Shown piece by piece: positions 8,167-17,795 of a DNA stretch of 64,000 nucleotides. Under the pieces are notes generated by a model that worked only from the letters and a program-made list of their open reading frames with translations, searched no databases and was not told the origin of the DNA. The position numbers and the translations under genes were made by a program. The stretch is from OMPR01 sp965183835 (GTDB lineage: Bacteria; Pseudomonadota; Alphaproteobacteria; Rhodobacterales; Rhodobacteraceae), in assembly GCA_965183835.1 (NCBI GenBank), contig CBCYME010000007.1, positions 5,085-69,084 of the forward strand. The letters run 5' to 3'. Positions within the stretch are counted from its first letter, which is position 1. Every line of letters begins with the position of its first letter.

Positions 8167-9246
8167 ATGCGCTTTCTTGCTGTTCTGACCGTCCGCAACG
8201 AGGCAGCCTTTCTGCTGGAGTGGTTAGCCCACCATCAAGCCGTCGGTTTCACTGACTTTCTTGTGTTGTCCAATGACTGTCAGGACGGCACCGACAAGAT
8301 GCTGGATCACCTGCAAGAGCAGGGGCACCTGACCCACCTGCGCAACGACGGCCCCTATGACAAGGCGGGCATCCAGTTTACCGGCCTCAAGATGGCATCC
8401 AAACACCGGCTCGCCCGTCAGGCCGACTGGATCCTGCCGTTGGACATCGACGAATTCGTGAACATTCGCACCGGGGATGGCACCCTACCCGATTTGTTGG
8501 CCGCTCTGCCCGATGCCAGTGCTATCACGCTAACGTGGCGCCTGTTTGGCAATGGCGAAACGGTGCGCTATGAGGATACGTCAGTCACGGAAACATTCAC
8601 CAAATGTGCCCCGCGCGTGATGCACTGGCCTTGGCGCGCCTCGATGTTCAAATCCTTTTATCGCAACGATGGAACCTATCGAAAACTGGGGGTTCACCGT
8701 CCACGCTCACCCGATCCCGACCGTGTTGATGCCGCGCGCTGGTTTGATGGGAATGGGCGCGAGTTGGGCGAGGCATTTCATACCAAGCGGATCTTTTCCA
8801 ACTATGGCCGCGACAATTACGAGTTGGTGCAATTGAACCACTATCCGCTCGGCGCGATGGAAAGTTACGTGCTCAAGGCCGACCGGGGGCGCGCGGTGCA
8901 TTCAGACCACATGCTGGGGGTCGATTACTGGGTCGAACGGAATTTCAACGCTGATATCGACACCTCTATCGCTCGCTACGCCGCCCAAAGCGCCGCCTTG
9001 CGCGCCCAACTTTTATCCGATGCAACACTGGCCCGGTTACACGGCCGCGCGGTGCAGTGGCGCAAATCGCGGTTTCAAAAGTTGATGGAACAGGAACCCT
9101 TTCGCGCCTTGTTTGCGCGCCTGATGATGACCCCGCCATCGCGGCTGGTGAATGCACAATCCGCCCGTACCCTGACCGGGTTTGCCAATATCGGACGCAT
9201 GAAAGCCAATCAAGACAGCGATAAAAACGACCCGAAACCGACCTGA
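8167..9246 (+). CDS. Glycosyltransferase family 2 protein, third paralogue
   Basis: 359-residue protein with the same core as the first gene of the cluster: TVRNEAAFLLEW at residues 8-19, VLSNDCQDGTD, and LDIDEFVNIRTG for the metal/nucleotide site. It lies 83 bases after the fusion gene, same strand, with no terminator visible between, so it probably belongs to the operon. The C-terminal 60 residues are basic and low in hydrophobic content. Three related catalytic domains in one operon suggest sequential sugar additions, which is inference. Confidence 0.83.
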   Translation: MRFLAVLTVRNEAAFLLEWLAHHQAVGFTDFLVLSNDCQDGTDKMLDHLQEQGHLTHLRNDGPYDKAGIQFTGLKMASKHRLARQADWILPLDIDEFVNIRTGDGTLPDLLAALPDASAITLTWRLFGNGETVRYEDTSVTETFTKCAPRVMHWPWRASMFKSFYRNDGTYRKLGVHRPRSPDPDRVDAARWFDGNGRELGEAFHTKRIFSNYGRDNYELVQLNHYPLGAMESYVLKADRGRAVHSDHMLGVDYWVERNFNADIDTSIARYAAQSAALRAQLLSDATLARLHGRAVQWRKSRFQKLMEQEPFRALFARLMMTPPSRLVNAQSARTLTGFANIGRMKANQDSDKNDPKPT

Positions 9247-9333
9247 GTTTTGCCCAATTTGGCCTTAATTCGCATCTAAACATGGTCCTTATAACCAACC
9301 CGAAAAGCGGTTGGAGTTCTGAGGACCAGTGCA

Positions 9334-10295
9334 ATGCCGGATGAAAAGAGCAGCATAGATGTATCGATTTCAGGTTTCCGCAAGGGGATCTGGAAATCCA
9401 AACTCCTTGAGCAGGCAGATGCCGAGGGCATGTCCCAGGAATTGGGCGAGCGTCACTTTGCGACCTTTATTGACCGCAGCAGCACCCTGATCGTAACCTT
9501 TGAAACCCAGCAAGGCATCCGCGCGATGTCCGAAACCCAGCAGCCGTTTGGGTTTGAACTGGTCAAGGCGCAAGACTGGTCGCACCTGTGCATCATTTCG
9601 GATGGGGACACATGGTTCCGCGATGCTAAGGTTTATGGATTCTTTGATCGCCTGATCGACGATGGCTTTTTCGAAGACTTTGATCACGTTGTCTTTTATG
9701 GCGCAGGCCCCTGTGGTTATGCGGCGTCGGCCTTTTCTGTTGCCTCGCCCGGCGCCACGGTTGTTGCGATCCAGCCGCAGGCGACGCTTGACCCGCGCAT
9801 GACCGAATGGGACGACCGCTTTACCGATATGCGCCGTGTGTCGTTCACGGATCGGTATGGCTATGCCCCGATATGCTGGATGCCGCTGATCATGCCTATG
9901 TTGTGTACGATCCCATCCAAGCGCTGGATGCCATGCATGCGACGCTGTTCAAACGCCCCAATGTCACGCGCTTACGGATGCGTCATATGGGCGGAGAGCT
10001 GCAGTCCCGACTGCTGGACATGAATCTGCTCTACCGCCTTTTGACACTGGCAGGCACGCAAAAGCTGAACGCCCACGCATTCTATCGTCTGTACCGGGCC
10101 CGCCGGGCCTATCCCCGGTATTTGAAATCGATAGTTGGCCACCTTGATCGCGAGGGTCGCCCCTATCTGAACATGCTGTTGTGCCGCAATGTTCTGTCGC
10201 GCATGCCCATGCGGCGCCTACGTAGAAAGCTCGAAGAGCTAGAGCAAAAAGCCAAGGATGGGGTCTTTATCCCGCCCTCACCACCTGCCGAATAA
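9334..10295 (+). pseudogene. Conserved Rhodobacterales protein of unknown function, frameshifted
   Basis: The frame opens at the ATG 9334 and reads well to FTDRYGYAP at about residue 178, then the sense continues in another frame as DMLDAADHAYVVYDP up to the stop at 10295. One base is missing in the C run at 9866-9869; restoring it gives about 320 residues. The protein has a glycine motif FYGAGPCGYAASAF. I recall relatives under the misleading name phosphoadenosine phosphosulfate reductase, but I see no such catalytic motif, so function is unknown. A second indel lies 700 bases on in pyrC, which argues for sequence error rather than decay. Confidence 0.7.
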
Positions 10296-10318
10296 CTCTG
10301 AATTCGCGCCAAATACCG

Positions 10319-10344
10319 GACCCTGCCCCGCGCAGGGTCTTTCC
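10319..10344 (+). terminator. Rho-independent terminator between the 9.3 kb unknown and pyrC
   Basis: Perfect 8-bp stem GACCCTGC / GCAGGGTC with a CCCGC loop, followed by TTTCCCGTTCT. It lies 23 bases after the upstream stop and 30 bases before the pyrC start, separating the glycan cluster from the pyrimidine genes. Confidence 0.7.
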
Positions 10345-10374
10345 CGTTCTGTCTAGCTGTGCTAGCGCAGCCCC

Positions 10375-11413
10375 ATGACCCAGAGCCTCGTGATCCGCCG
10401 CCCCGACGACTGGCACCTGCATCTGCGCGATGGCGCAATGCTGGATGCTGTCCTACCTGAAACCGCTCGCCATTTTGGCCGTGCCATCATTATGCCGAAC
10501 CTCGTTCCGCCTGTGGTGACCGGCGATCAGGCCGCCGCCTATCGCGACCGCATCCTAGCGGCGCCTGCCCGAGGGCATGGTGTTCGAGCCTCTGATGACG
10601 CTCTATTTGACCGAGTCGACCGACCCGGCAGATGTGGCCGCCGCCCACGCCAGTGGTTTGATCAAAGCGGTCAAGCTATACCCCGCAGGCGCGACCACCA
10701 ATTCCTCAAGCGGCGTCAGCCATTTCGACAATGTGCGCCCCGTTTTGGAAAAAATGGCCGAAATCGGCCTGCCCCTGTGTGTACACGGCGAAGTCACCGA
10801 TGCGGATATCGACATCTTTGACCGCGAGGCGGTGTTCATCGACCGCGTGCTGGACCCGATCCGCAAAGCAACGCCCGGTCTGCGCGTTGTGATGGAACAC
10901 ATCACCACGGCCAACGGTGTGGACTACGTCAAATCGAACGAAACCGATCTGGGCGCGACCATCACCACGCATCACCTGATCATCAACCGGAACCACATTC
11001 TGGTCGGTGGGATCAAACCGCATTACTATTGCCTGCCCGTCGCCAAACGCGAAGAGCACCGTCTGGCACTTGTGACCGCCGCCACATCAGGGGATGCACG
11101 CTTCTTCCTTGGCACGGACTCGGCCCCCCACACCGATGCGAACAAGGAAATGGCCTGTGGTTGTGCCGGCTGCTTTACCGCCACCAACACCATGTCCCTG
11201 TTGGCCGAAGTCTTTGAACGCGCTGATGCGCTGGATAATCTCGAAGGATTTGCCTCGCGCAATGGGCCCGGCTTTTATGGCCTGCCCGTCAACGAAGACA
11301 CGATCACCCTGACCAAGGGCGACGCCGTCACTTATTCGTCCAAGATCGAAACCGCGGACGGTCCCGTCACCGTGTTTGACGCCGGTTTCCCCCTGCACTG
11401 GCGCGTCGACTGA
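10375..11413 (+). pseudogene. pyrC: Dihydroorotase PyrC, frameshifted in this sequence
   Basis: Class II dihydroorotase of about 345 residues, cyclising carbamoyl aspartate to dihydroorotate in UMP synthesis. Zinc-site motifs are present: DDWHLHLRDG near residue 11, the carboxylatable lysine region KAVKLYPAG, CVHGEV, EHITT and FLGTDSAPH. The frame breaks at about 10564-10565: GCGCCTGCCC has one C more than the GCGCTGCCC needed to read ALPEGMVFEPLMT. The rest, starting at an ATG at 10577, is intact. pyrE follows 69 bases later. Loss of pyrC would cause pyrimidine auxotrophy unless a paralogue exists, so sequence error is likelier than a true pseudogene. Confidence 0.88.
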
Positions 11414-11482
11414 TCTCGCCTCTTTTCTCTATCCGCCGGGGGTGCTGCACGCACCTTCGGCACCCAGCCTCAGGATGCTCCG

Positions 11483-12160
11483 ATGATCCCTACATCTTAC
11501 CCCTCGCCCGAAGAAATGGCCCGCCTCACCGCGCGGATGCTGCTAGAAATCAAAGCCGTCCACTTTAACGCACGCGAACCGTTCACGCTGGCGTCGGGCC
11601 TGCCCAGCCCCACCTATATCGATTGCCGCAAGCTGATCTCTTATCCGCGCATCCGCAGCACGCTGATGGATTTCCTGACTGTCACCGTCATGCGCAACGC
11701 CGGGTTCGAGGCATTCGACAACATCGCCGGTGGTGAAACCGCAGGCATTCCGTTCTCTGCCTTTGTCGCCGAACGCATGGCGCTGCCCATGACCTATGTG
11801 CGCAAGAAACCCAAAGGCTATGGCCGCAACGCCCGCATCGAAGGTGTCATGACCGAAGGCGAACGCGTTCTGCTGGTCGAAGATCTGACCACCGATGGGG
11901 GGTCAAAGCTGTCCTTTGTGGATGCCATCCGCGAAACCGGAGCAACCTGTGGCCACACAGCCGTGATCTTTTACTACGGCATCTTTCCAGAAACCGAAAA
12001 GACGCTGGGCGACCATGGTGTGCAACTGCATCACCTGTGCACTTGGTGGGATGTTCTGGCCGAAGCCAAAGCCCAAGGTGCATTTGACGCCGAAACCTTG
12101 ACCGAGGTCGAATCCTTCCTCAACGATCCGCGCGCTTGGCAAGACGCCAACAAAGCCTGA
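11483..12160 (+). CDS. pyrE: Orotate phosphoribosyltransferase PyrE
   Basis: 225 residues. It joins orotate to PRPP to give OMP, the step after dihydroorotate oxidation. The PRPP-binding loop VLLVEDLTTDGGS is at about residues 129-141, and the N-terminal region FTLASGLPSPTYIDCRKL matches the family's flexible-loop strand. Length fits the roughly 215-230-residue alphaproteobacterial form. It lies directly after pyrC on the same strand, probably co-transcribed, and is followed by a clear terminator. Confidence 0.93.
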   Translation: MIPTSYPSPEEMARLTARMLLEIKAVHFNAREPFTLASGLPSPTYIDCRKLISYPRIRSTLMDFLTVTVMRNAGFEAFDNIAGGETAGIPFSAFVAERMALPMTYVRKKPKGYGRNARIEGVMTEGERVLLVEDLTTDGGSKLSFVDAIRETGATCGHTAVIFYYGIFPETEKTLGDHGVQLHHLCTWWDVLAEAKAQGAFDAETLTEVESFLNDPRAWQDANKA

Positions 12161-12180
12161 TCTGCGGATAAAAAGGAACG

Positions 12181-12205
12181 TGGCGGAGTTTTGCCGCCAT
12201 TTTTC
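12181..12205 (+). terminator. Terminator after pyrE
   Basis: 6-bp stem TGGCGG / CCGCCA with loop AGTTTTG followed by TTTTTC, 20 bases after the pyrE stop. Confidence 0.7.
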
Positions 12206-12243
12206 TGGATATCGCCACAAGATATTGACGAATTAACCTGGTT

Positions 12244-12260
12244 CCCTGCATCATGCAGGG
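12244..12260. promoter_or_regulatory. Perfect 8-bp inverted repeat upstream of dnaB
   Basis: CCCTGCATCATGCAGGG has two perfect 8-base arms around one central base. It lies 97 bases before the dnaB start, in the promoter region. It has no T-tract, so an operator is likelier than a terminator; the protein that would bind it is unknown. Confidence 0.4.
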
Positions 12261-12356
12261 GGTCAAGATATGCACAGCCTATCCACAGAAACATACAATT
12301 TGTGTGCTCGGCAGGCGCTGCGCTAGAACAGCGACCCAAGGGGCGATGGGGACACT

Positions 12357-13862
12357 ATGAACGATATCAGCACGATTCCGGCCGTTGCAGGGCAACAGGC
12401 ACCAGCAGCGATTCAGAACCCCGATACCATGCCGCATTCGGTCGAAGCCGAGCAGCAATTGCTGGGCGCGATTCTGACCAACAACGATCTGTATGACCGT
12501 GTGGCCTCGATCATCACGTCGCAGCATTTCTATGACCCGGTCCACGCCCGGATCTACGAAGTGGCCGCCGCCCGGATCGCGAAAAACGCCCTCGCCTCAC
12601 CCGTCACGCTCAAGGCATTTATGGCCGATGACGCGGGTCTGAATGAAATCGGTGGCGCGGCTTATCTGGTCAATTTGGCGGGTGCCTCGATCAGTGCGTT
12701 TGCCGTGCGTGACTACGCCCAGATGATCTATGATCTGGCGATCCGACGCGAATTAATCCGCCTTGGGCGCGATATTTCCGACAAAGCTGGCCGGGTGGAT
12801 GTCGCCTCCGAGCCCAAAGAGCAAATCGTCGAAGCCGAGCAGCAACTCTATAAGCTATCCGAGCAGGGCCAGACCGAGAGCGGGTTCAAATCCTTTCTCA
12901 AAGCCGTCACCGAAGCCGTGAACGTCACCAACGAAGCCTATCAGCGTGGCGGCGGCATGGCGGGAATCTCAACCGGTCTGGCCGACCTTGATAAACAACT
13001 TGGGGGCTTGCACCCCTCTGACCTTTTGATCCTTGCGGGTCGTCCTTCGATGGGAAAAACCTCGCTCGCGACCAACATCGCCTTTAACGTGGCCAAAGCC
13101 TACAAACGCGGCATCAAACCCGACGGCTCCGAAGGCGCCATTGATGGGGGCGTCGTGGGCTTTTATTCATTGGAAATGAGCGCCGAACAGCTGGCTGGTC
13201 GTATCCTGTCCGAGGCGTCTGAAATCAGCTCTCACAAAATCCGTCAGGGCGACATGACCGAAGGCGAATTCCGCCGTTTCGTCAATGCGGCCAAAGACTT
13301 GGAAGCCTGCCCCCTATTCATCGACGACACGCCCGCCCTGCCCATCGCGCAGCTGGCCGCCCGCGCCCGTCGCCTGAAACGAACCCATGGTCTGGACCTG
13401 TTGGTCATCGACTATCTGCAGCTCTGCCGCGGGACCGCCGAAAACCGGGTCAACGAAATCGGCGAGATTTCGATGGGCATGAAGGCCATCGCCAAGGAAC
13501 TGCAAATCCCCGTTGTCGCCCTATCCCAGCTGTCGCGTCAGGTGGAAAACCGGGACGATAAGCGCCCACAGCTGTCTGACCTAAGGGAATCGGGTTCGAT
13601 CGAACAGGATGCGGACGTGGTGATGTTCGTGTATCGCGAAGAATATTATAAAGAACGGGAAAAGCCCGGCGATCACGAGCTCGACAAAATGGAAGAGTGG
13701 AAAGCGGCGATGGAGCGGTTACACGCCAAAGCCGAAGTCATCGTCGGCAAACAGCGTCACGGTCCCATTGGCACCGTTGAACTATCCTTCGAGGCGCAGT
13801 TCACGCGCTTTGGCAACCTTGCCAAAGCTTGGCAACAGGGCGAAGGTGGAGACGGGTATTAA
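12357..13862 (+). CDS. dnaB: Replicative DNA helicase DnaB
   Basis: 501 residues, the usual length for alphaproteobacterial DnaB, with no intein. The N-terminal DnaB_N domain (about 25-130, PHSVEAEQQLLGAI) binds primase and DnaC-type loaders. The RecA-like ATPase domain has Walker A GRPSMGKTS near residues 227-235, Walker B LLVIDYLQL near 347, and the arginine-finger region ESGSIEQDADVVMF. The enzyme unwinds DNA ahead of the replisome. It is preceded by an untranslated stretch of 196 bases holding the pyrE terminator and a 17-base dyad. Confidence 0.95.
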   Translation: MNDISTIPAVAGQQAPAAIQNPDTMPHSVEAEQQLLGAILTNNDLYDRVASIITSQHFYDPVHARIYEVAAARIAKNALASPVTLKAFMADDAGLNEIGGAAYLVNLAGASISAFAVRDYAQMIYDLAIRRELIRLGRDISDKAGRVDVASEPKEQIVEAEQQLYKLSEQGQTESGFKSFLKAVTEAVNVTNEAYQRGGGMAGISTGLADLDKQLGGLHPSDLLILAGRPSMGKTSLATNIAFNVAKAYKRGIKPDGSEGAIDGGVVGFYSLEMSAEQLAGRILSEASEISSHKIRQGDMTEGEFRRFVNAAKDLEACPLFIDDTPALPIAQLAARARRLKRTHGLDLLVIDYLQLCRGTAENRVNEIGEISMGMKAIAKELQIPVVALSQLSRQVENRDDKRPQLSDLRESGSIEQDADVVMFVYREEYYKEREKPGDHELDKMEEWKAAMERLHAKAEVIVGKQRHGPIGTVELSFEAQFTRFGNLAKAWQQGEGGDGY

Positions 13863-13887
13863 TCCCGTCTAACCACAGGATTTTCAC

Positions 13888-14319
13888 GTGAGCATTCAGG
13901 ATTTTATGCAGGCCTATCAACAGGTCTGGGAAGCGCAGGATTCCGAAGGATTTGCTGCGCTCTTTGCCCCCGATGGGCAATATTGGAACACCCCTTTTCA
14001 GGTTCAGACCGGCCCCCAAGAACTGGCCCGGTATTGGGATCGGATCAAACTACAACACGACATCACCCTAACCCCCAGTGTTCTGGCGCAAACCGACCGG
14101 GGCGGCGTGGGGCATTGGAATGTCACCTATCAAGTCGCCAGCGAAGAGCTGTTCCAGATCTGGGCCGCCTCAACCGGCACCGGCCTGCCGGATCGTGAAC
14201 CGGGTGGTCCACTGCCCCGGATGGAATTGGACGGGACCTTGGTTGCCGAATTCGACGCAGCGGGCCTCGCTACCTGTGTGCGGATCTGGTGGCACTCAAA
14301 CGCGACTATGCCCGGTTGA
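13888..14319 (+). CDS. NTF2-like / SnoaL-type protein of unknown function
   Basis: 143 residues, starting at a GTG with CAGGA 7 bases upstream. The opening MSIQDFMQAYQQVWEAQDSEGFAALFAPDG is the usual first helix pair of NTF2-like folds (nuclear-transport-factor-2 family, including ketosteroid-isomerase-like proteins), and a cone-shaped sheet follows. No catalytic residues can be assigned. The following 219 bases up to the oxygenase gene hold only a short GGGGGCGC / GCCCC-type hairpin. Confidence 0.6.
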   Translation: MSIQDFMQAYQQVWEAQDSEGFAALFAPDGQYWNTPFQVQTGPQELARYWDRIKLQHDITLTPSVLAQTDRGGVGHWNVTYQVASEELFQIWAASTGTGLPDREPGGPLPRMELDGTLVAEFDAAGLATCVRIWWHSNATMPG

Positions 14320-14538
14320 ATGGACTTTCACACGCGCGGACAAAAAGTGCCGCCGCGCCTCTTGACGACCAGCATTTGGTCGCGCAGTGATACGGTTATG
14401 ACCTTGAACCTGTCCCCTTTGCCGCTGCGGGTGATCCTGCCGCGCCACTACGGCCACCGCCGTAAACGTTTCGCCGGATAGCGCGGGGGCGCTTTGCCCC
14501 TGATTCAGCTTCCATACGAAACACATAGGGTTCTCTTT

Positions 14539-15477
14539 ATGACCGAATTCACTGAAATCCCCGTCATTCGACTGGGCAACCGTCCCGATTCCGACATTGC
14601 TGCCGATTTCCGCGCCGCCTATGGCACCACCGGCTTTGGCTATGTCCAAGACCACGGCGTTGATCCTGCATTGATCGAGGCAGTTTTTGACGCCTCGGCT
14701 CGCTTTCACGCCCTGCCGCTGGAAACCAAAATGCAGGTGGCCGTGGATCGTACCCACCGTGGGTATATACCGATCAACAGCTCGACGGACGTCAACTCGA
14801 CCCTGGCCGATGTTACCAAACCCAACCAATCCGCCAGCTTCATGATGATGCGCGAAGACGCGGCCGCAGACCCGGCGACCTACCTGTCAGGCCCGAACCA
14901 ATGGCCCGAACTTGAAAGGTTCCGTCCCGCGCTCGAAGCCTACAGCGCCGCCATGTGCAATCTGGGTCGTCGCTTGATGAATATTGCACTGCAAGCCGCT
15001 GAAATCACGGATACATCCATCCTGTCAGCTTTCGACACGCCCACCACATGGCTGCGCCTGCTGCACTATCCACCGCAACCCTCATCCATTGCGGGCGACC
15101 TTTATGGCTCTGCACCACATACCGATTTCGGCTGCCTCACCCTGTTGGTGCAGGACGATGTCGGTGGGTTGCAGGTCAAGACACCTGCTGGGAATTGGGT
15201 CGACGTGCCCAAACGTGACGGCACCTTTGTGGTCAATGTGGGCGACATGCTGAACCGGATGAGCAACGGGCGGCTTTTGTCCACCCCACATCGGGTTATC
15301 AATCGATCTGGCCGCGAACGCTATAGCTGCCCTTTCTTCTTTGATCCCCATGTGCAAACCGTCATCGAACCCTTGCCGGGCACAGGCGCACCCCGCTTTG
15401 AACCGCAGATTTTCGGGGATTTCCTGCGAGGTGAGCTTGAAGCCGCCTATGAGGCGCATAAACCCGTGCAAAAATAG
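14539..15477 (+). CDS. 2-oxoglutarate/Fe(II)-dependent oxygenase, isopenicillin-N-synthase type
   Basis: 312 residues. It has the N-terminal DIOX_N half (GFGYVQDHGVD, HALPLETKMQV) and the C-terminal jelly roll with iron ligands HTD in APHTDFGCL near residue 195 and the distal His in TPHRVIN; the arginine of RYSCPFFF would bind 2-oxoglutarate. Relatives include gibberellin and ethylene-forming oxygenases, but the substrate cannot be told from sequence. I chose the ATG at 14539 (AGGG upstream) over a frame-open codon at 14494. It is followed 46 bases later by alr. Confidence 0.85.
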   Translation: MTEFTEIPVIRLGNRPDSDIAADFRAAYGTTGFGYVQDHGVDPALIEAVFDASARFHALPLETKMQVAVDRTHRGYIPINSSTDVNSTLADVTKPNQSASFMMMREDAAADPATYLSGPNQWPELERFRPALEAYSAAMCNLGRRLMNIALQAAEITDTSILSAFDTPTTWLRLLHYPPQPSSIAGDLYGSAPHTDFGCLTLLVQDDVGGLQVKTPAGNWVDVPKRDGTFVVNVGDMLNRMSNGRLLSTPHRVINRSGRERYSCPFFFDPHVQTVIEPLPGTGAPRFEPQIFGDFLRGELEAAYEAHKPVQK

Positions 15478-15523
15478 AGGATTTCCCCCTTGACCTGATG
15501 CCTGACCCTCGCAACAACGGCGC

Positions 15524-16558
15524 ATGAGCACAGCACACCTGACCATCGACTTAAATGCGCTCGCCGATAACTGGCGGGCGCTTGACGCAAAAACCTCTGT
15601 CGAGACCGCCGCGGTGGTCAAGGCCGATGGCTATGGCTTGGACGCTGGCCGCGTCGCCAAGGCCCTAACCCGGGCCGGCGCGCGCAAGTTCTTTGTTGCC
15701 GCCGCCGAAGAAGGCATCGCCGTGCGCGACGCTGTTGGGCCCGACCCCGTGGTGTCTGTGTTTTCCGGACATATGGAAGGCGACGCCACGCTGTTGCGCG
15801 ACTATGATCTGACACCGATGATCAATTCGGTCGATCAAATGCTGCGCCATGTGGAACAACTGCCCCACCACAGCTTTGGTATCCAACTGGACAGCGGCAT
15901 GAACCGGCTCGGGATTGAACCCACGGAATGGGCCGCCCTGCGCGACATCGCCCTGCGCCAGATGCCAACGCTCATCATGTCACACTTGGCCTGCGCGGAT
16001 GATCCCGATCATCCGATGAACCAGCAGCAATTGCAGACCTTTAAAGAGATGACCGCCGATATCAGCGTACCTTTGTCGCTGGCCGCAACCGGTGGCCTGT
16101 TGCTTGGTCCTGACTATCACTTTGACCTCTGCCGTCCGGGCGTGGGTCTCTATGGCGGTGAACCCTATGACGAGGCGAAGGCCGTCGTCACCTTGGATTT
16201 GCCCGTGATTCAAATTCGCGATGTCGAGGCCGGTGAAACCGTTGGCTATTCCAACACGTGGCAGGCCACACGCCCCTCGCGCATCGCCACCGTGGCTGCT
16301 GGATATGCCGATGGGCTGATCCGGGCCATTGGCTCAGGGATCGAAGTGTACGCTGATGATACGCCCTGTCCCGTCGTTGGGCGCGTGTCGATGGATCTGA
16401 TCACCGTCGATGTTACCGATCTGGACACCATCCCCGACAATCTGCAAATGCTGAGCCGGCTTCAGACCGTCGATGATCTGGCCGAGGCCGCCGACACCAT
16501 CGGCTATGAAATCCTGACCTCACTCGGTGGACGCTATAAACGGAGCTATCTGGGATGA
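15524..16558 (+). CDS. alr: Alanine racemase
   Basis: 344 residues. It converts L-alanine to D-alanine for peptidoglycan with pyridoxal phosphate. The cofactor lysine is in VVKADGYGL (Lys33), the second catalytic region VGYSNTW is near residue 240, and the substrate-site motif GRVSMDLITVDVTD is near 287. The TGA stop overlaps the start of mlaE (ATGA), so alr is translationally coupled to the lipid-transport genes. This tie of peptidoglycan and outer-membrane lipid genes is also seen in other roseobacters, as I recall. Confidence 0.93.
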   Translation: MSTAHLTIDLNALADNWRALDAKTSVETAAVVKADGYGLDAGRVAKALTRAGARKFFVAAAEEGIAVRDAVGPDPVVSVFSGHMEGDATLLRDYDLTPMINSVDQMLRHVEQLPHHSFGIQLDSGMNRLGIEPTEWAALRDIALRQMPTLIMSHLACADDPDHPMNQQQLQTFKEMTADISVPLSLAATGGLLLGPDYHFDLCRPGVGLYGGEPYDEAKAVVTLDLPVIQIRDVEAGETVGYSNTWQATRPSRIATVAAGYADGLIRAIGSGIEVYADDTPCPVVGRVSMDLITVDVTDLDTIPDNLQMLSRLQTVDDLAEAADTIGYEILTSLGGRYKRSYLG

Positions 16559-17337
16559 ACCCGCTGGCGATTTTGGCGCGACTTGGGGCTGCGGTCCTGT
16601 CGATACTGGCGGTCTTTGGGCGCGTGGCGATCTTTGCCTTTGGCGCGCTGACCCACATTGTCCGCCCGCCCTATTACCCGCGCGAATTCGCCCATGCGCT
16701 GCTCAACATCGGCTGGTTGTCCCTGCCCGTGGTTGGTCTGACCGCGATCTTCACCGGCGGCGCACTGGCGTTGCAGATCTACGCAGGCGGCGCGCGCTTT
16801 AATGCCGAGGCCGTCGTGCCCCAGATCGTCGCCATCGGTATGGTGCGCGAACTTGGCCCCGTTCTGGTGGGGCTGATGATTGCCGCGCGCGTGACCTCCT
16901 CCATCGCTGCGGAAATCGCGACCATGAAGGTGACCGAACAGATCGATGCCCTGGTCACCCTGTCGACCCACCCGATGAAATACCTTGTCGCGCCGCGGGT
17001 TCTGGCCGCCCTGCTGACGGTGCCAGTCCTTGTGGGGATTGGTGATATCATTGGCATCGCCGGTGGCTACACAGTTGCGGTCAAAAATCTTGGCTTTAAC
17101 TCAGCTGCCTATCTGCAAAACACTGTCGATTTCCTCGAAACACGGGACATCGTGTCCTCACTGGTCAAAGGCGCCGCCTTTGGCGTCATCGCCTCGATCA
17201 TGGGCTGCTATTATGGCATGAACTCTGGCCGGGGCGCACAGGGTGTTGGCCGCGCCACGAAATCCTCGGTCGAAGCCGCCGCCGTCTTAATTCTGGCGGC
17301 CAACTTTGTCCTTACCGGAGTGTTCTTTTCCCTATGA
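16555..17337 (+). CDS. mlaE: MlaE-family ABC transporter permease
   Basis: 260-residue inner-membrane permease of the MlaE family, with about five to six hydrophobic segments and the typical cytoplasmic motif REL-GPVLVGLMIAARV and IAAEIATMKVTEQIDAL. MlaE works with the MlaF ATPase and normally an MCE-domain MlaD protein to move phospholipids between inner and outer membranes. Here MlaF is two genes on, but no MCE gene lies in the window. It overlaps alr by 4 bases and the next gene by 4 bases. Confidence 0.88.
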   Translation: MNPLAILARLGAAVLSILAVFGRVAIFAFGALTHIVRPPYYPREFAHALLNIGWLSLPVVGLTAIFTGGALALQIYAGGARFNAEAVVPQIVAIGMVRELGPVLVGLMIAARVTSSIAAEIATMKVTEQIDALVTLSTHPMKYLVAPRVLAALLTVPVLVGIGDIIGIAGGYTVAVKNLGFNSAAYLQNTVDFLETRDIVSSLVKGAAFGVIASIMGCYYGMNSGRGAQGVGRATKSSVEAAAVLILAANFVLTGVFFSL

Positions 17338-17795
17338 CCCGACTGACCCTTGCCGCTCTGACGCTCTCTTTGACGTTGCCACAGGTTGCTTTGGCGCAGG
17401 ATGCTCTGCTTCAGGAATTCAACACCTCCCGGCTTGAAGCCACCATGGGCTTTGATCAGGAACTCCAGCACGTGGCGTTCAAGTTTCTCAACGGGAAAAC
17501 CAAGGCCGAAGCTGAGGCGTTCCTGCACGGTCAAAAATTCCGCTGCTTTGAAAACACCTGCGAGCGCGTGATTTTAGACAAAGAAACCTCTCACGATATC
17601 AACAACAGCACCGATCCGAACAAAGGCAAACTGTTTGGTCTGCGCCACACCGCACGCGCTACATTTTCGGTTGAGCTGTTGGCCGATGTTATCAAAATGC
17701 CTCAGGATCTGCGCGCCAACTTCCGCTATGAAACGGGCAAGGTGCCGTGGCACCGTCGCCCCAAAGATTCCGATTTCACGGTGCGCTATGATTAA
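17334..17795 (+). CDS. Exported protein of unknown function between mlaE and mlaF
   Basis: 153 residues with a clear signal peptide ending near QVALAQ (about residue 21), so periplasmic. The mature part has one Cys pair (FRCFENTCERV) that could form a disulfide, and a basic C-terminus. I do not recognise the family. It overlaps mlaE by 4 bases (ATGA) and mlaF by 8 bases, so it is made in step with the transporter. It may be a periplasmic accessory of the lipid transporter, filling a position where an MCE-type binding partner would be expected; that is inference only. Confidence 0.65.
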   Translation: MTRLTLAALTLSLTLPQVALAQDALLQEFNTSRLEATMGFDQELQHVAFKFLNGKTKAEAEAFLHGQKFRCFENTCERVILDKETSHDINNSTDPNKGKLFGLRHTARATFSVELLADVIKMPQDLRANFRYETGKVPWHRRPKDSDFTVRYD

